This document shows positions 1 through 9,025 of a stretch of DNA of 64,000 nucleotides, in pieces (the first letter of the stretch is position 1; every line of letters starts with the position of its first letter). The position numbers and the translations under genes were made by a program. The DNA is taken from NCBI RefSeq assembly GCF_000282975.1, contig NZ_ALJC01000117.1:1-64000 (forward strand). The letters run 5' to 3'. Source of the DNA: Pseudomonas psychrophila HA-4. Lineage in GTDB: Bacteria > Pseudomonadota > Gammaproteobacteria > Pseudomonadales > Pseudomonadaceae. A model generated the notes under the pieces. It had not been told where the DNA came from, ran no database searches, and saw only the letters and a list, made by a program, of their open reading frames with translations.

Positions 1-33
1 GCCCCCCTCGCTCCTACCGTTAAAAACCTTTCT

Positions 34-990
34 TCAACCGAACGCTTGCTGCAACGCCACGCCTGCGCCAATCAGACCTGAATACGGCGCCGTCACCAGC
101 CAAACCGGGATGCCGTTGAGGTAGTCACTCATGCAACCTTTATCAGCAAAGCTTTTGGCAAACCCGCTGCTCAAGAAAATATCGGCAAAGCGCGGTACCA
201 CGCCGCCGACAATGTACACACCGCCACGCCCGCCGACAGTTAATACGTTGTTGCCCGCGACCCGTCCCAGCCAGCAACTGAAATGTTCCAGTACCTGCAA
301 TGCCAGCGGATCACCGTCCAGCGCTGCTGCCGTAATGGCACGGTCGCTGTCCAGCACCGGAGTATGCCCACCGACCGCGCAGATTGCCCGATAGACGCGC
401 GGCAAGCCGCTACCACTCAGAATGCTTTCGGCACTGACATGGCCGATTTCGTTATAAATGTGCTGCCACAATTGAACCTCGCGCGGGTTGCTCATCGGCA
501 GATCGACGTGGCCGCCCTCCCCCGGTAAGGCCATCCATTGGTCCTCGCCCAGATTGAGCAAGGTGCCCACGCCAAGCCCTGTACCCGGCCCGATTACCAC
601 CGCAGGGCGCGTCGGATCGGCAATACCGGGGCATACCTGAAGCACATCTGCGAGCTCAAGGCGAGTCATGCCCAAGGCCATGGCGCTGAAGTCATTGATC
701 AACAGCAAATTGTCGACGTGCAATGTTTTGCAAAACGCTGTGCGGCTCAAGCGCCAATGGTTGTTGGTAAAACGAAACTCATCACCGCTCACTGGCCCGG
801 CTACCGACAGGCACACCGAGCCTACAGCCCCAAGGCTTATGTCCAGATGTTGCAGGTAAACCTTAATCGCGTCTTCCGGGCATGCATAATCGGCGGTGGC
901 CAGTACGCTGACGGAGCGTAACTGATCGTTTTCCCACAGTGCAAAACGTGCGTTGGTGCCACCAATATCACCGACAAGGGCGAGCTTCAT
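34..990 (-). CDS. glk: Glucokinase
   Basis: Phosphorylates cytoplasmic glucose to glucose-6-phosphate with ATP and so feeds the Entner-Doudoroff route. The protein is 318 aa, the usual size for bacterial glucokinases of the E. coli Glk type. The phosphate-binding loop GDIGGTNARF lies at residues 7-16, the catalytic Asp is in INDF near residue 98, and GPGTGLGV and EGGHVDL follow. The ATG at 990 overlaps the edd stop by four bases (ATGA), so translation is probably coupled and the two genes share an operon. In P. putida gltR/gltS follow glk; here that side lies outside the window. Confidence 0.96.
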   Translation of the reverse strand: MKLALVGDIGGTNARFALWENDQLRSVSVLATADYACPEDAIKVYLQHLDISLGAVGSVCLSVAGPVSGDEFRFTNNHWRLSRTAFCKTLHVDNLLLINDFSAMALGMTRLELADVLQVCPGIADPTRPAVVIGPGTGLGVGTLLNLGEDQWMALPGEGGHVDLPMSNPREVQLWQHIYNEIGHVSAESILSGSGLPRVYRAICAVGGHTPVLDSDRAITAAALDGDPLALQVLEHFSCWLGRVAGNNVLTVGGRGGVYIVGGVVPRFADIFLSSGFAKSFADKGCMSDYLNGIPVWLVTAPYSGLIGAGVALQQAFG

Positions 991-2813
991 TTAAGGTTTT
1001 CCAGAGCCGAGGTAAAGGTACTCGCGCCCTGCTCAGCCGAACTGAAAGCCTGACGCATAAACGCAAACAACTCACGCCCGGTACCTACGGCATTACTCAA
1101 GGTGCCGACGGCCGGGGTGCGTGCCGCGAATTCTGCCTCATCTACCAACAGTTGCAACGTACCTTTAACGCCATCGACCCGAATCAGATCGCCATCCTGA
1201 ACTCGCGCCAGTGCGCCGCCAATCGAAGCTTCTGGGCTGACATGAATGGCTGCCGGAATTTTGCCCGACGCGCCGGACATACGGCCATCAGTAATCAGCG
1301 CCACTTTGAAGCCGCGATCCTGCAACACACCGAGGAACGGCGTCATTTTATGCAGCTCGGGCATGCCGTTCGAACGCGGGCCTTGAAAGCGCATAACCGC
1401 GACAAAGTCGTGCTCCAACTCACCGGCCTTGAAGGCATCGGCCAATTGCTGCTGGTCCTGGAAAACCCGCGCCGGGGCTTCAACAATCTGGTGTTCTGGC
1501 GCAACCGCCGAGACCTTCATCACCCCGCGTCCCAGATTACCTTCCATCACCCGCAATCCACCCTCAGGCGAGAACGCACGGGCCACCGGACGCAAGATCG
1601 ATTCGTCGAGACTTTCAATCGGACCATCACGCCATACCAAGTTGCCATCCACAAGGAACGGTTCACGGGTGTACCGGCTCAGTCCATGACCGGCCACGGT
1701 GTTGACGTTTTCATGCAGCAGGCCAGCCTCAAGCAATTCACGAATCAGGAACGCCATACCGCCCGCAGCCTGAAAGTGGTTGATGTCGGCTTTGCCGTTT
1801 GGATACACATGGGACAGGGTTGGCACCACCTCGGACAGATCGGCCATGTCTTGCCAGGTCAGTTGAATACCGGCCGCCATGGCAATCGCAGGCATGTGCA
1901 AGGTGTGGTTGGTAGAGCCGCCAGTGGCATGCAGCGCGACGATGGAGTTGACCAGTGAACGCTCGTCCACGATCTCGCCCAACGGCATAAAGTCGCCACT
2001 TTGCTTAGTCAGGCGGGTCACTTGGTGCGCCGCTTCACGAGTCAGTGCATCGCGTAGCGGTGTGTAAGGATTGACGAAAGACGCGCCCGGCAAGTGCAGG
2101 CCCATCACCTCCATCAGCAACTGGTTGGTGTTGGCGGTGCCATAAAACGTGCAGGTACCAGGGCTATGGTAGGACTTCATTTCCGATTCCAGCAGCTCTT
2201 CACGGCTGGCTTTGCCTTCAGCGTAGCGTTGGCGTACGTCGGCTTTTTCCTTGTTGGAAATGCCTGACGGCATTGGCCCGCCCGGTACAAAGATCGTTGG
2301 CAGATGGCCAAAGCGCAGCGCGCCCATCAACAGGCCAGGAACGATCTTGTCGCAGATCCCCAGCATCAATGCGGCATCAAACATGTTGTGCGACAGCGCA
2401 ACGGCGGTCGACAGCGCGATGACTTCGCGGCTCAACAGGCTCAGTTCCATCCCCGCTTCACCTTGGGTCACACCATCGCACATGGCGGGCGTGCCACCGG
2501 CGAATTGGCCCACGGAGCCCATTTCACGCAGCGCTTGTTTGATTTGCTCGGGGAAGTGCTCGTAGGGCTGGTGTGCCGAGAGCATGTCGTTATATGACGA
2601 AACAATTGCCACGTTGGCAGCGTTCATCAGTTTCAGGCTGTTTTTATCTTCCGTGCCACACCCGGCCACGCCATGGGCGAAGTTGGCACATTGCAGCTTG
2701 CCGCGTTGCGGGCCGTCGCTGGCGGCACCGCGAATAAGCGTCAGATACGCCTCGCGGGTTCCACGACTGCGGGCAATAAGACGCTCGGTGACTTCAAGAA
2801 CGCGGGGATGCAT
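987..2813 (-). CDS. edd: Phosphogluconate dehydratase
   Basis: Dehydrates 6-phosphogluconate to 2-keto-3-deoxy-6-phosphogluconate, the first dedicated Entner-Doudoroff step. The 608-aa length fits the IlvD/Edd family. Family blocks seen include MCDGVTQGEAGMELSLLSRE and GGSTNHTLHMPAIA, and cysteines able to carry the family's Fe-S cluster are present (cluster type from family knowledge). It is the first gene of the edd-glk operon and is divergent from gap. The divergent region has two HexR-type boxes, so induction by KDPG through HexR is likely. Confidence 0.97.
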   Translation of the reverse strand: MHPRVLEVTERLIARSRGTREAYLTLIRGAASDGPQRGKLQCANFAHGVAGCGTEDKNSLKLMNAANVAIVSSYNDMLSAHQPYEHFPEQIKQALREMGSVGQFAGGTPAMCDGVTQGEAGMELSLLSREVIALSTAVALSHNMFDAALMLGICDKIVPGLLMGALRFGHLPTIFVPGGPMPSGISNKEKADVRQRYAEGKASREELLESEMKSYHSPGTCTFYGTANTNQLLMEVMGLHLPGASFVNPYTPLRDALTREAAHQVTRLTKQSGDFMPLGEIVDERSLVNSIVALHATGGSTNHTLHMPAIAMAAGIQLTWQDMADLSEVVPTLSHVYPNGKADINHFQAAGGMAFLIRELLEAGLLHENVNTVAGHGLSRYTREPFLVDGNLVWRDGPIESLDESILRPVARAFSPEGGLRVMEGNLGRGVMKVSAVAPEHQIVEAPARVFQDQQQLADAFKAGELEHDFVAVMRFQGPRSNGMPELHKMTPFLGVLQDRGFKVALITDGRMSGASGKIPAAIHVSPEASIGGALARVQDGDLIRVDGVKGTLQLLVDEAEFAARTPAVGTLSNAVGTGRELFAFMRQAFSSAEQGASTFTSALENLK

Positions 2814-3020
2814 GTGTTGAACTCCAGGCTAACGGATGTGGCGACCTGTGCGTGTCCTATGCTGACGGAGGCTCGCAGACGCGGCTTCAGTCATTTGGAC
2901 CCGTTGATTCAGGTCACTCGTTGTAGATAAAACAAAATATTGCCACTTAAATGGCTTGTTTTCTATTTTTATGAGAATAATCTTGTAATTCCAACAACAA
3001 ATTGATGACAGGTGCTTTCC
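2814..3020. promoter_or_regulatory. Divergent edd/gap control region with two HexR-type boxes
   Basis: Two sequences match the HexR consensus TTGT-N7-ACAA exactly: TTGTAGATAAAACAA at 2921-2935 and TTGTAATTCCAACAA at 2983-2997. The second lies just upstream of the gap start at 3021, and the first is nearer edd. HexR represses edd and gap-1 in P. putida and is released by KDPG, so one box per divergent promoter is the simplest reading. hexR itself is not in the window. Confidence 0.8.
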
Positions 3021-4022
3021 ATGACACTACGAATCGCAATCAATGGTTTTGGCCGGATCGGCCGTAACGTCCTGCGAGCACTGTATACCCAAGGCTACCG
3101 ACAGGACTTGCAGATCGTCGCCGTCAACGATTTGGGCGACAGCTCGATCAACGCTCACCTGCTCAAGTACGACACGGTTCATGGCACATTCGACGCGACG
3201 GTTGAACATGATCAAGAAAGCCTGACCGTCAATGGTGACCGCATCAGCGTGACCGCCATTCGTAACCCGGCTGAGCTGCCATGGGCTGCGCTGAAGATTG
3301 ATGTGGTGTTTGAATGCACCGGTTTCTTCACGGAGCGCAGCAAGGCCGAAGCACACATTACCGCTGGCGCCCGTAAGGTGATTATCTCCGCTCCGGGTAA
3401 AAACGCCGATGCGACGGTGGTCTATGGCGTTAACCACGACATTCTGCGCCAATCGCATCAGATTATTTCCAATGCGTCCTGCACCACCAACTGCTTGGCG
3501 CCGGTGGCACAAATTCTGAACCGTGAATTTGGCATTGAAAATGGCTTGATGACCACCATCCACGCCTACACCAATGACCAAAACCTGACCGACGTGTATC
3601 ACACCGACCCGTACCGCGCGCGTTCGGCCACCCACAACATGATCCCGAGCAAAACAGGCGCCGCCGAAGCTGTGGGTCTGGTGTTGCCAGAATTGGCCGG
3701 CAAGTTGACGGGCATGGCGGTACGCGTACCGGTGATCAACGTGTCACTGGTCGACCTTACCGTTGAACTGAAACGCGACGTCACAGCGGCCGAAGTCAAC
3801 GCCGTGTTCAAAGAAGCCAGCCAACACTCCAAAGTCCTGGGTTACAACAGCTTGCCGCTGGTTTCCAGCGACTTTAACCACAACCCGCTGTCGTCGATCT
3901 TTGACGCCAACCACACTAAAGTCAGCGGCAAACTGCTGAAAGTGCTGGCGTGGTACGACAATGAGTGGGGCTTCTCCAACCGTATGCTCGACAACTGCCT
4001 GGCGCTGCACAACGCGGAGTAA
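3021..4022 (+). CDS. gap: Glyceraldehyde-3-phosphate dehydrogenase, type I
   Basis: Oxidises glyceraldehyde-3-phosphate to 1,3-bisphosphoglycerate with NAD in the cytoplasm. The protein is 333 aa. The Rossmann motif INGFGRIGRN is at the N terminus and the active-site motif SNASCTTNCLAP places the catalytic Cys at residue 154. I chose the ATG at 3021; an in-frame GTG at 3012 would add only three residues. Position opposite edd and the HexR boxes indicate the catabolic Gap of the Entner-Doudoroff regulon (gap-1 in P. putida nomenclature). mgsA follows after four bases. Confidence 0.96.
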   Translation: MTLRIAINGFGRIGRNVLRALYTQGYRQDLQIVAVNDLGDSSINAHLLKYDTVHGTFDATVEHDQESLTVNGDRISVTAIRNPAELPWAALKIDVVFECTGFFTERSKAEAHITAGARKVIISAPGKNADATVVYGVNHDILRQSHQIISNASCTTNCLAPVAQILNREFGIENGLMTTIHAYTNDQNLTDVYHTDPYRARSATHNMIPSKTGAAEAVGLVLPELAGKLTGMAVRVPVINVSLVDLTVELKRDVTAAEVNAVFKEASQHSKVLGYNSLPLVSSDFNHNPLSSIFDANHTKVSGKLLKVLAWYDNEWGFSNRMLDNCLALHNAE

Positions 4023-4026
4023 CGCG

Positions 4027-4491
4027 ATGATCGGTATCAGCTTCACCATGGCTACCTTGGCGGCGCGCAAGCGTATCGCCCTGGTGGCCCACGATCACTG
4101 CAAGGGTTTCCTGCTGGACTGGGCCGAACGCCACAAGGCAGAACTCAGCCAGCACGACCTGTGCGCAACGGGCACCACAGGCCTTTTATTGAGCAAACGC
4201 CTGGGGTTGCCGATCGAAAGCATGATCAGCGGCCCCTTGGGCGGCGATCAGCAGGTGGGCGCGCAGATCGCCGAGCAGAAAATCGACATGCTGGTGTTTT
4301 TCTGGGACCCGTTCGAGCCACAGCCCCACGACCCGGACATAAAGGCCCTGCTGCGCGTGGCAGCGGTGTGGAACATTCCCATCGCGAGCAATGAATGCAC
4401 CGCTGACTATTTGCTCAGCAGCCCATTGATGGGCCAGCCGCACGAGCACCGTATTCCAGATTACGCAGCGTATTTAAAAGGCCGGGCATAA
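4027..4491 (+). CDS. mgsA: Methylglyoxal synthase
   Basis: Converts dihydroxyacetone phosphate to methylglyoxal and phosphate, a bypass of lower glycolysis when phosphate is short. The protein is 154 aa, the normal size. Motifs RIALVAHDHCK, ATGTTG, SGPLGGDQQ and FFWDPF are all present and hold the phosphate-binding and catalytic Asp residues. The ATG at 4027 is four bases after the gap stop; an alternative ATG at 4048 would remove seven residues. Pairing with gap suggests cotranscription and joint handling of triose phosphates. Confidence 0.95.
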   Translation: MIGISFTMATLAARKRIALVAHDHCKGFLLDWAERHKAELSQHDLCATGTTGLLLSKRLGLPIESMISGPLGGDQQVGAQIAEQKIDMLVFFWDPFEPQPHDPDIKALLRVAAVWNIPIASNECTADYLLSSPLMGQPHEHRIPDYAAYLKGRA

Positions 4492-4497
4492 AACAAC

Positions 4498-4555
4498 GCT
4501 CCTGCAGGATCACAAATCCTTAGGAGCGAGCTTGCATCGCAATCTTTTGATCTAA
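4498..4555. repeat. Degenerate REP-like palindrome after mgsA
   Basis: A hairpin with arms GCTCCT (4498-4503) and AGGAGC (4522-4527) contains inner AGGAT/ATCCT pairing. It is followed by a GAGCTTGCATCGC tail resembling the REP units elsewhere in the window. It may also act as a weak terminator for gap-mgsA, although there is no clear T-run. Confidence 0.5.
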
Positions 4556-4593
4556 ACCGCCCCCGCTTATTGGCGCTTATTCAAAAACATCAC

Positions 4594-4626
4594 TTGACCA
4601 ACAGTACAGATGATAAGCATTATCAT
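4594..4626 (+). promoter_or_regulatory. Fur-like operator and promoter of the haem-uptake sigma gene
   Basis: The palindrome ATGATAA-GCA-TTATCAT (4610-4626) is a good match to the Fur box. It overlaps the expected promoter: TTGACC at 4594-4599 as the -35 and a -10-like CATTAT or GCATTA at 4617-4623. The sigma gene starts 26 bases downstream with GTG at 4653. Iron-dependent repression of the whole signalling set is therefore likely. Confidence 0.75.
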
Positions 4627-4652
4627 TCGCTCAAAATCGGTCGGGTAGCACT

Positions 4653-5171
4653 GTGAGTCAGTCCCACTTCAATCAAGTCTTCCTTACTCAGCGAGTGATC
4701 TTGCTGCGTACCTTGCAGCGAATGGTACATAACCCCAGCACCGCAGAGGATTTGCTGCAAGAGACTTACCTGCGGGTAACCCGCGCCCTGAGCGAGCGCA
4801 CGGTCGAGCATCTGGAACCTTTTGTCTTTCAGACAGCGCGCAATCTGGCGCTCGATCATCTGCGTGCCCGTCGTATTCAGGCGCGCACGGTGGTTGAAGA
4901 TGTACCGATGGAAGTCATTGAAGGGGTTGCCTCCCCGCTCAGCACCCCGGAAGAAGCCCATCAAGCCGCGCAATTACTGGAGCGTTTGAGTGTGAGCCTA
5001 AGCCAGTTGAGCGCTCGCCAGCAGCGTATTTTTATTCTCAGTCGCCTGCATGGTTGCAGTTATCAAGAAATTGCCCAAGAGCTTGACGTCTCATTGAGTA
5101 CGGTTCAGAAGGAACTGAAATTGATCATGGCAATCTGCATTGGTGTAGCCGACAGGCTTAATCGGCCTTAA
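4653..5171 (+). CDS. ECF sigma factor, FecI/HxuI-like
   Basis: Extracytoplasmic-function sigma factor of 172 aa that should direct RNA polymerase to the downstream TonB-receptor promoter. Region 2 is visible as AEDLLQETYLRVTRAL...FVFQTARNLALDHLR, and region 4 as LSARQQRIFILSRLHGCSYQEIAQELDVSLSTVQKEL. The GTG start at 4653 follows a Fur-like box. The order sigma, FecR-like protein, TonB receptor with STN domain is the standard cell-surface-signalling arrangement. The haem receptor and haem oxygenase downstream make it an HxuI counterpart (P. aeruginosa PA1300), by inference. Confidence 0.9.
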   Translation: MSQSHFNQVFLTQRVILLRTLQRMVHNPSTAEDLLQETYLRVTRALSERTVEHLEPFVFQTARNLALDHLRARRIQARTVVEDVPMEVIEGVASPLSTPEEAHQAAQLLERLSVSLSQLSARQQRIFILSRLHGCSYQEIAQELDVSLSTVQKELKLIMAICIGVADRLNRP

Positions 5172-5222
5172 TCTTTAGCGCCGATGCCCACAAGCCAGCC
5201 CTGAAATTGCCAAGGAACACCC

Positions 5223-6191
5223 GTGACGGACACTCACAAATCTGCTGCGCCTGAACCGGCGCACAAGGTGCTGCCAGACAGCATCATGGATCAGGCACTG
5301 GACTGGCTGATTACCCTTGAGTGTGCGAGCGACGAACAAAGAGCCGATTTCAAGACCTGGCTAAACGCCGACCCGGCGCATGCCCAAGCCTTTGCCAAAG
5401 CCAACGCCATCTGGAACGGGCAACCGGTGCTGGATGCGGCCCAAACCCTACAAACGCGCCGAGCGCCTAGCCTGTTGCGCCGTATCAGTCAGCACTGGAA
5501 ACACGTGGCTGCAGCGGCAGTATTGATACTCACGGTCGGTGGTTACAGCAATGTGCCGTTACGTCTGCAAGCGGATCACCTGACCGTGATAGGCGAGCGC
5601 CAGCGTCTGCAACTCGAAGACGGCTCAAAAGTGCTGCTCAATACCAATTCGGCATTTTCCAGCAAAGTGGTTAACGCTCAATCCAGCGCCCGCCTCTATA
5701 AAGGCGAAGCGTTTTTTGAGGTCCCGGCAAATCTTGAGCTTCCGATGATTCTGGATGCCGGGCCGGTGCGCGTCAGTGTGCGCGACACCGCCTTTGCCGT
5801 GAGTTACCTCAATGGCGAAGCACAGGTTCGCGTGCAGCGCGGTGATGTCGATTTGCGAGTGAGCAGTGTTGGCGCGCAGATGCGCTTGTCGGCCGGTAAC
5901 AGCGTAAACATCGGCCCCAACGGTTTCAGCCGCACCACCAAACTCAACCCCCAGACCGACCTGGCCTGGGTTCAAGGGCGGCTGGTGTTTGAGAACTGCC
6001 CCATGAGCAAAGTGTTGGATGAAGTTCGGCGCTATTACCCCGGCTGGATCATCAACAAAAACGAGAAGTTGGCCAACGTAGCTGTGACGGGAAACTACCG
6101 TCTCGACCAGCCGCTGGACATCGTGCGCTCCCTCGCCCACATCACGTCAAGCAGCGTCTCTGAGTTCCCGGCGCTGGTTATTCTTAATTAG
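5223..6191 (+). CDS. FecR-like transmembrane anti-sigma factor
   Basis: Inner-membrane regulator of 322 aa expected to hold the preceding sigma factor inactive and pass on the signal from the receptor. The N-terminal cytoplasmic DUF4880-type part contains ALDWLITLECASDEQRADFKTWL. A single membrane segment lies near residues 95-112 (HVAAAAVLILTVGGYSNVP). The periplasmic FecR domain includes GERQRLQLEDGSKVLLNTNS and VQRGDVDLRV. It starts with GTG at 5223, 51 bases after the sigma stop. It is probably the HxuR equivalent. Confidence 0.9.
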   Translation: MTDTHKSAAPEPAHKVLPDSIMDQALDWLITLECASDEQRADFKTWLNADPAHAQAFAKANAIWNGQPVLDAAQTLQTRRAPSLLRRISQHWKHVAAAAVLILTVGGYSNVPLRLQADHLTVIGERQRLQLEDGSKVLLNTNSAFSSKVVNAQSSARLYKGEAFFEVPANLELPMILDAGPVRVSVRDTAFAVSYLNGEAQVRVQRGDVDLRVSSVGAQMRLSAGNSVNIGPNGFSRTTKLNPQTDLAWVQGRLVFENCPMSKVLDEVRRYYPGWIINKNEKLANVAVTGNYRLDQPLDIVRSLAHITSSSVSEFPALVILN

Positions 6192-6309
6192 TTAACTATT
6201 TTTTTACTCGATAGCCTTTCGTCGTTCGTCTCGTTGTAGTCAATGCAACTGATTCGCATTTTGAGTCAGCTTCGCAACTATAAGATTCGTTCACCACGGA
6301 GCGCTATCA

Positions 6310-8913
6310 ATGCCCACACGTTTCAACAACCGGTCTTCATCCAACGCCCGCACTGGCACTGGCGGCTTGCACCAGTGCACTTTGTCGTTGTTGACCGTTG
6401 CTATGCTTTTGGCCGGCGTTCAAGCGGTGCCGGCCATGGCCGCGACCGATGCACCGAGCACTAATCGCTCCGTGGGCAATTACAAATTTGCAATCTCTCA
6501 GCAGCCCCTCGCGTCTGCCTTGAACGACTTCATCGCCGTGACCGGTTGGCAGGTCGGCTTGCCTGCCGAGTTGGCGCAGGACGTGTCTTCTCCTGGTGTT
6601 CGCGGCTCCTTGGCCCCGGAAAAAGCCCTCGACCGCCTGCTCATCGGCACCAACCTGAGCTATCGCAAACTGGGCAGCAACAACATCGTCCTCGAAAAAC
6701 GCGGCGCTACCAGTGGCACCCTGGCCTTGCAGCAAGTGACCATCAGTGCCACGCGCCAAGAACAAGACGTGACGTCGGTACCCAGTACCGTCACCGTCCA
6801 TGACCGTAAAGATCTAGACCGCGAGAACGTCAATACCATTAAGGATCTGGTGCGTTATGAGCCGGGGGTATCGGTAGGTGGCGCGGGCTTACGCGGCGGG
6901 ATCAGTGGCTACAACATCCGCGGCATCGACGGTGACCGGATCCTCACCCAGATTGATGGCGTTGAGATTCCAGACTCCTTCTTCAACGGCCCTTACGCAC
7001 AGACCCAACGTAACTACGTTGACCCTGAAATCATCAAAAGCGTTGAAATCCTCCGTGGCCCAGCGTCCGTGCTGTACGGCAGTAACGCCATAGGCGGTGC
7101 CGTCAGCTACTTCACCCTGGATCCGGATGACATCATCAAACCGGGCCAGGATGTCGGCGCCCGCCTCAAGACCGGTTATAGCTCAGCCGATCGCAGCTGG
7201 CTCAAATCAGGCACTGTGGCCGGTCGCTCGGGTGACTTTGACGGTTTGCTGCACTTTAGTCAGCGCGACGGCCATGACACCGAGTCTTACGGCAACCGTG
7301 GCGGCAATGGCCTGGCACGTACCGCGGCTAACCCGGAAGACGTAAGAACTACAAGCGTGCTGGCCAAGGCAGGCTGGAACTACAACGACGACGACCGTCT
7401 GGCCCTCACTTACGAGAAGTACAAAAGCCACGACGACGTCAATGTGAAGAGCGCTGTGGGCGGGCCGTTCGGCAATGGAGTAGGACAAAACATGTACCGT
7501 TCGCGCACGGGCACCGACACGGTGAGCCGTGAACGCTTCGGCCTGGTCAACACCATGGTTGTCGACAGCCTGGTTGCCGATCACATCAAGACCAGCCTTA
7601 ACTACCAAATCGCCAAAACAGATGAGAGCACGCTGGAAGATTACTTTCCATACACCCGCAATGTCATGCGGTCACGTGACACCACGTATCAAGAGAAGCA
7701 ATGGATACTCGACGCCCAAGCGGACAAGGCCTTCAACATCGGTGAAACCGATCATTTGCTGACCTATGGCGCCACCCTTAAAAATCAGAAAGTCACCAGC
7801 TCGCGCAGCGGCTCCGGCACTTGCCTCGCTGTGGGCAAAGGCTGTACGGCAGTCGGCGCTGACAGCCCGTCCGATTACCTGGTCAAGTCCAGCGACTTCC
7901 CTAACCCAACCATCAACACCTACAGCCTGTTCGCACAAGATCAGATCAGTTGGAACGACTGGACCTTCATGCCGAGCCTGCGTTACGACTACACCAAGCT
8001 GACGCCGCACATCACTCAAGACTTTCTCAATACCCTTCCCGTCGCTGAGCGCACAAATGTCCCCGACGATAAAAAAGTCTGGCACCGTGTCTCGCCAAAA
8101 TTCGGCCTGACTTACGCATTGACCGAGCAATACACTTGGTACGGCCAATATGCGGAAGGTTTCCGTACACCTAGCGCCAAAGCGCTGTATGGCACCTTCG
8201 AGAACCTGGCAGCCGGTTACAAAGTGGCAGCCAACCCGAACCTGGAACCGGAAAAAAGCAAAAGCTTCGAAACCGGCCTGCGTGGCAAGTTTGATGCAGG
8301 TTCATTCGATGTAGCGGTGTTCTACAACAAATACCGCGACTTCATCAACGAAGACGCTATTAAGCCCGGTTACAACGAGACCACCTTCCAGAGCAACAAC
8401 ATTAAACGCGCCACCATCAAGGGTGCCGAGGTTAAAGGTCTGTTGAATCTGGATGCGTTCGGCGCACCAAAAGGCCTGTACACACGCGGTTCGGTTGCAT
8501 ATGCCCATGGCGAAAACGAAGACAACGGCGAGCCAATCAACAGCGTAAACCCCCTCAAAGCCGTCATAGGCCTAGGTTACGATCAGGAAGCCTACGGTGC
8601 TCTGGTCAGTTGGACACTGGTCAAGCGCAAGGACCAAGTGGATAACACCACCTTCTTCGCTCCAGACGGCACCAGCAAACAATTCAAATCGCCGGGTTAT
8701 GGCGTGCTCGACCTGAGCGGTTTCTACAAAGTCACCAAGGACGTTACCGTCAATGCTGGCCTGTACAACCTGACCGACAAGAAATACTGGAACTGGGATG
8801 ACGTGCGCGGTTACGACAGCGTCGGTGAAGCGGGCGTGCTCAACCCTGCCAACATGGAACGTTTGACCGCTCCCGGCCGTAACTTCTCAGTCAATCTGGT
8901 CTGGGACATCTGA
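6310..8913 (+). CDS. TonB-dependent haem receptor/transducer (HxuA-like)
   Basis: Outer-membrane receptor of 867 aa that should import haem and signal through the FecR-like protein. A long signal peptide ends near residue 44 (VQAVPAMAA). An STN signalling domain follows (about 55-125), then a TonB box/plug start (VTISATRQ...) and a 22-strand barrel. A haem-receptor signature is seen: FRTP at 618-621 and NPNL at 642-645. The conserved His usually found between these is absent; Tyr residues are present there instead. haem oxygenase follows downstream. The substrate is inferred from this context and could be a haem-protein complex. Confidence 0.88.
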   Translation: MPTRFNNRSSSNARTGTGGLHQCTLSLLTVAMLLAGVQAVPAMAATDAPSTNRSVGNYKFAISQQPLASALNDFIAVTGWQVGLPAELAQDVSSPGVRGSLAPEKALDRLLIGTNLSYRKLGSNNIVLEKRGATSGTLALQQVTISATRQEQDVTSVPSTVTVHDRKDLDRENVNTIKDLVRYEPGVSVGGAGLRGGISGYNIRGIDGDRILTQIDGVEIPDSFFNGPYAQTQRNYVDPEIIKSVEILRGPASVLYGSNAIGGAVSYFTLDPDDIIKPGQDVGARLKTGYSSADRSWLKSGTVAGRSGDFDGLLHFSQRDGHDTESYGNRGGNGLARTAANPEDVRTTSVLAKAGWNYNDDDRLALTYEKYKSHDDVNVKSAVGGPFGNGVGQNMYRSRTGTDTVSRERFGLVNTMVVDSLVADHIKTSLNYQIAKTDESTLEDYFPYTRNVMRSRDTTYQEKQWILDAQADKAFNIGETDHLLTYGATLKNQKVTSSRSGSGTCLAVGKGCTAVGADSPSDYLVKSSDFPNPTINTYSLFAQDQISWNDWTFMPSLRYDYTKLTPHITQDFLNTLPVAERTNVPDDKKVWHRVSPKFGLTYALTEQYTWYGQYAEGFRTPSAKALYGTFENLAAGYKVAANPNLEPEKSKSFETGLRGKFDAGSFDVAVFYNKYRDFINEDAIKPGYNETTFQSNNIKRATIKGAEVKGLLNLDAFGAPKGLYTRGSVAYAHGENEDNGEPINSVNPLKAVIGLGYDQEAYGALVSWTLVKRKDQVDNTTFFAPDGTSKQFKSPGYGVLDLSGFYKVTKDVTVNAGLYNLTDKKYWNWDDVRGYDSVGEAGVLNPANMERLTAPGRNFSVNLVWDI

Positions 8914-8920
8914 TCATGAG

Positions 8921-8963
8921 CCTCGCTGCGCAGCCCTTTTATGCCGCGCAGTGAGGAATTTTT
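8921..8963 (+). terminator. Probable terminator after the TonB receptor
   Basis: Arms CCTCGCTGCGC (8921-8931) and GCGCAGTGAGG (8946-8956) form an 11-bp stem with one G-U pair. AATTTTT follows immediately. It separates the receptor gene from the haem oxygenase gene. Confidence 0.65.
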
Positions 8964-9025
8964 ACTGTGATGCGTCTTGTTGATCGTCTAGTTACAAAGC
9001 GCATCTCATTCTCAAGGATATTTGC

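Noticed and set aside
939..1958. A 339-codon plus-strand open frame opposite edd
   Set aside because: It is antisense to a highly conserved gene, has no known motif, and its length follows from the codon bias of edd.
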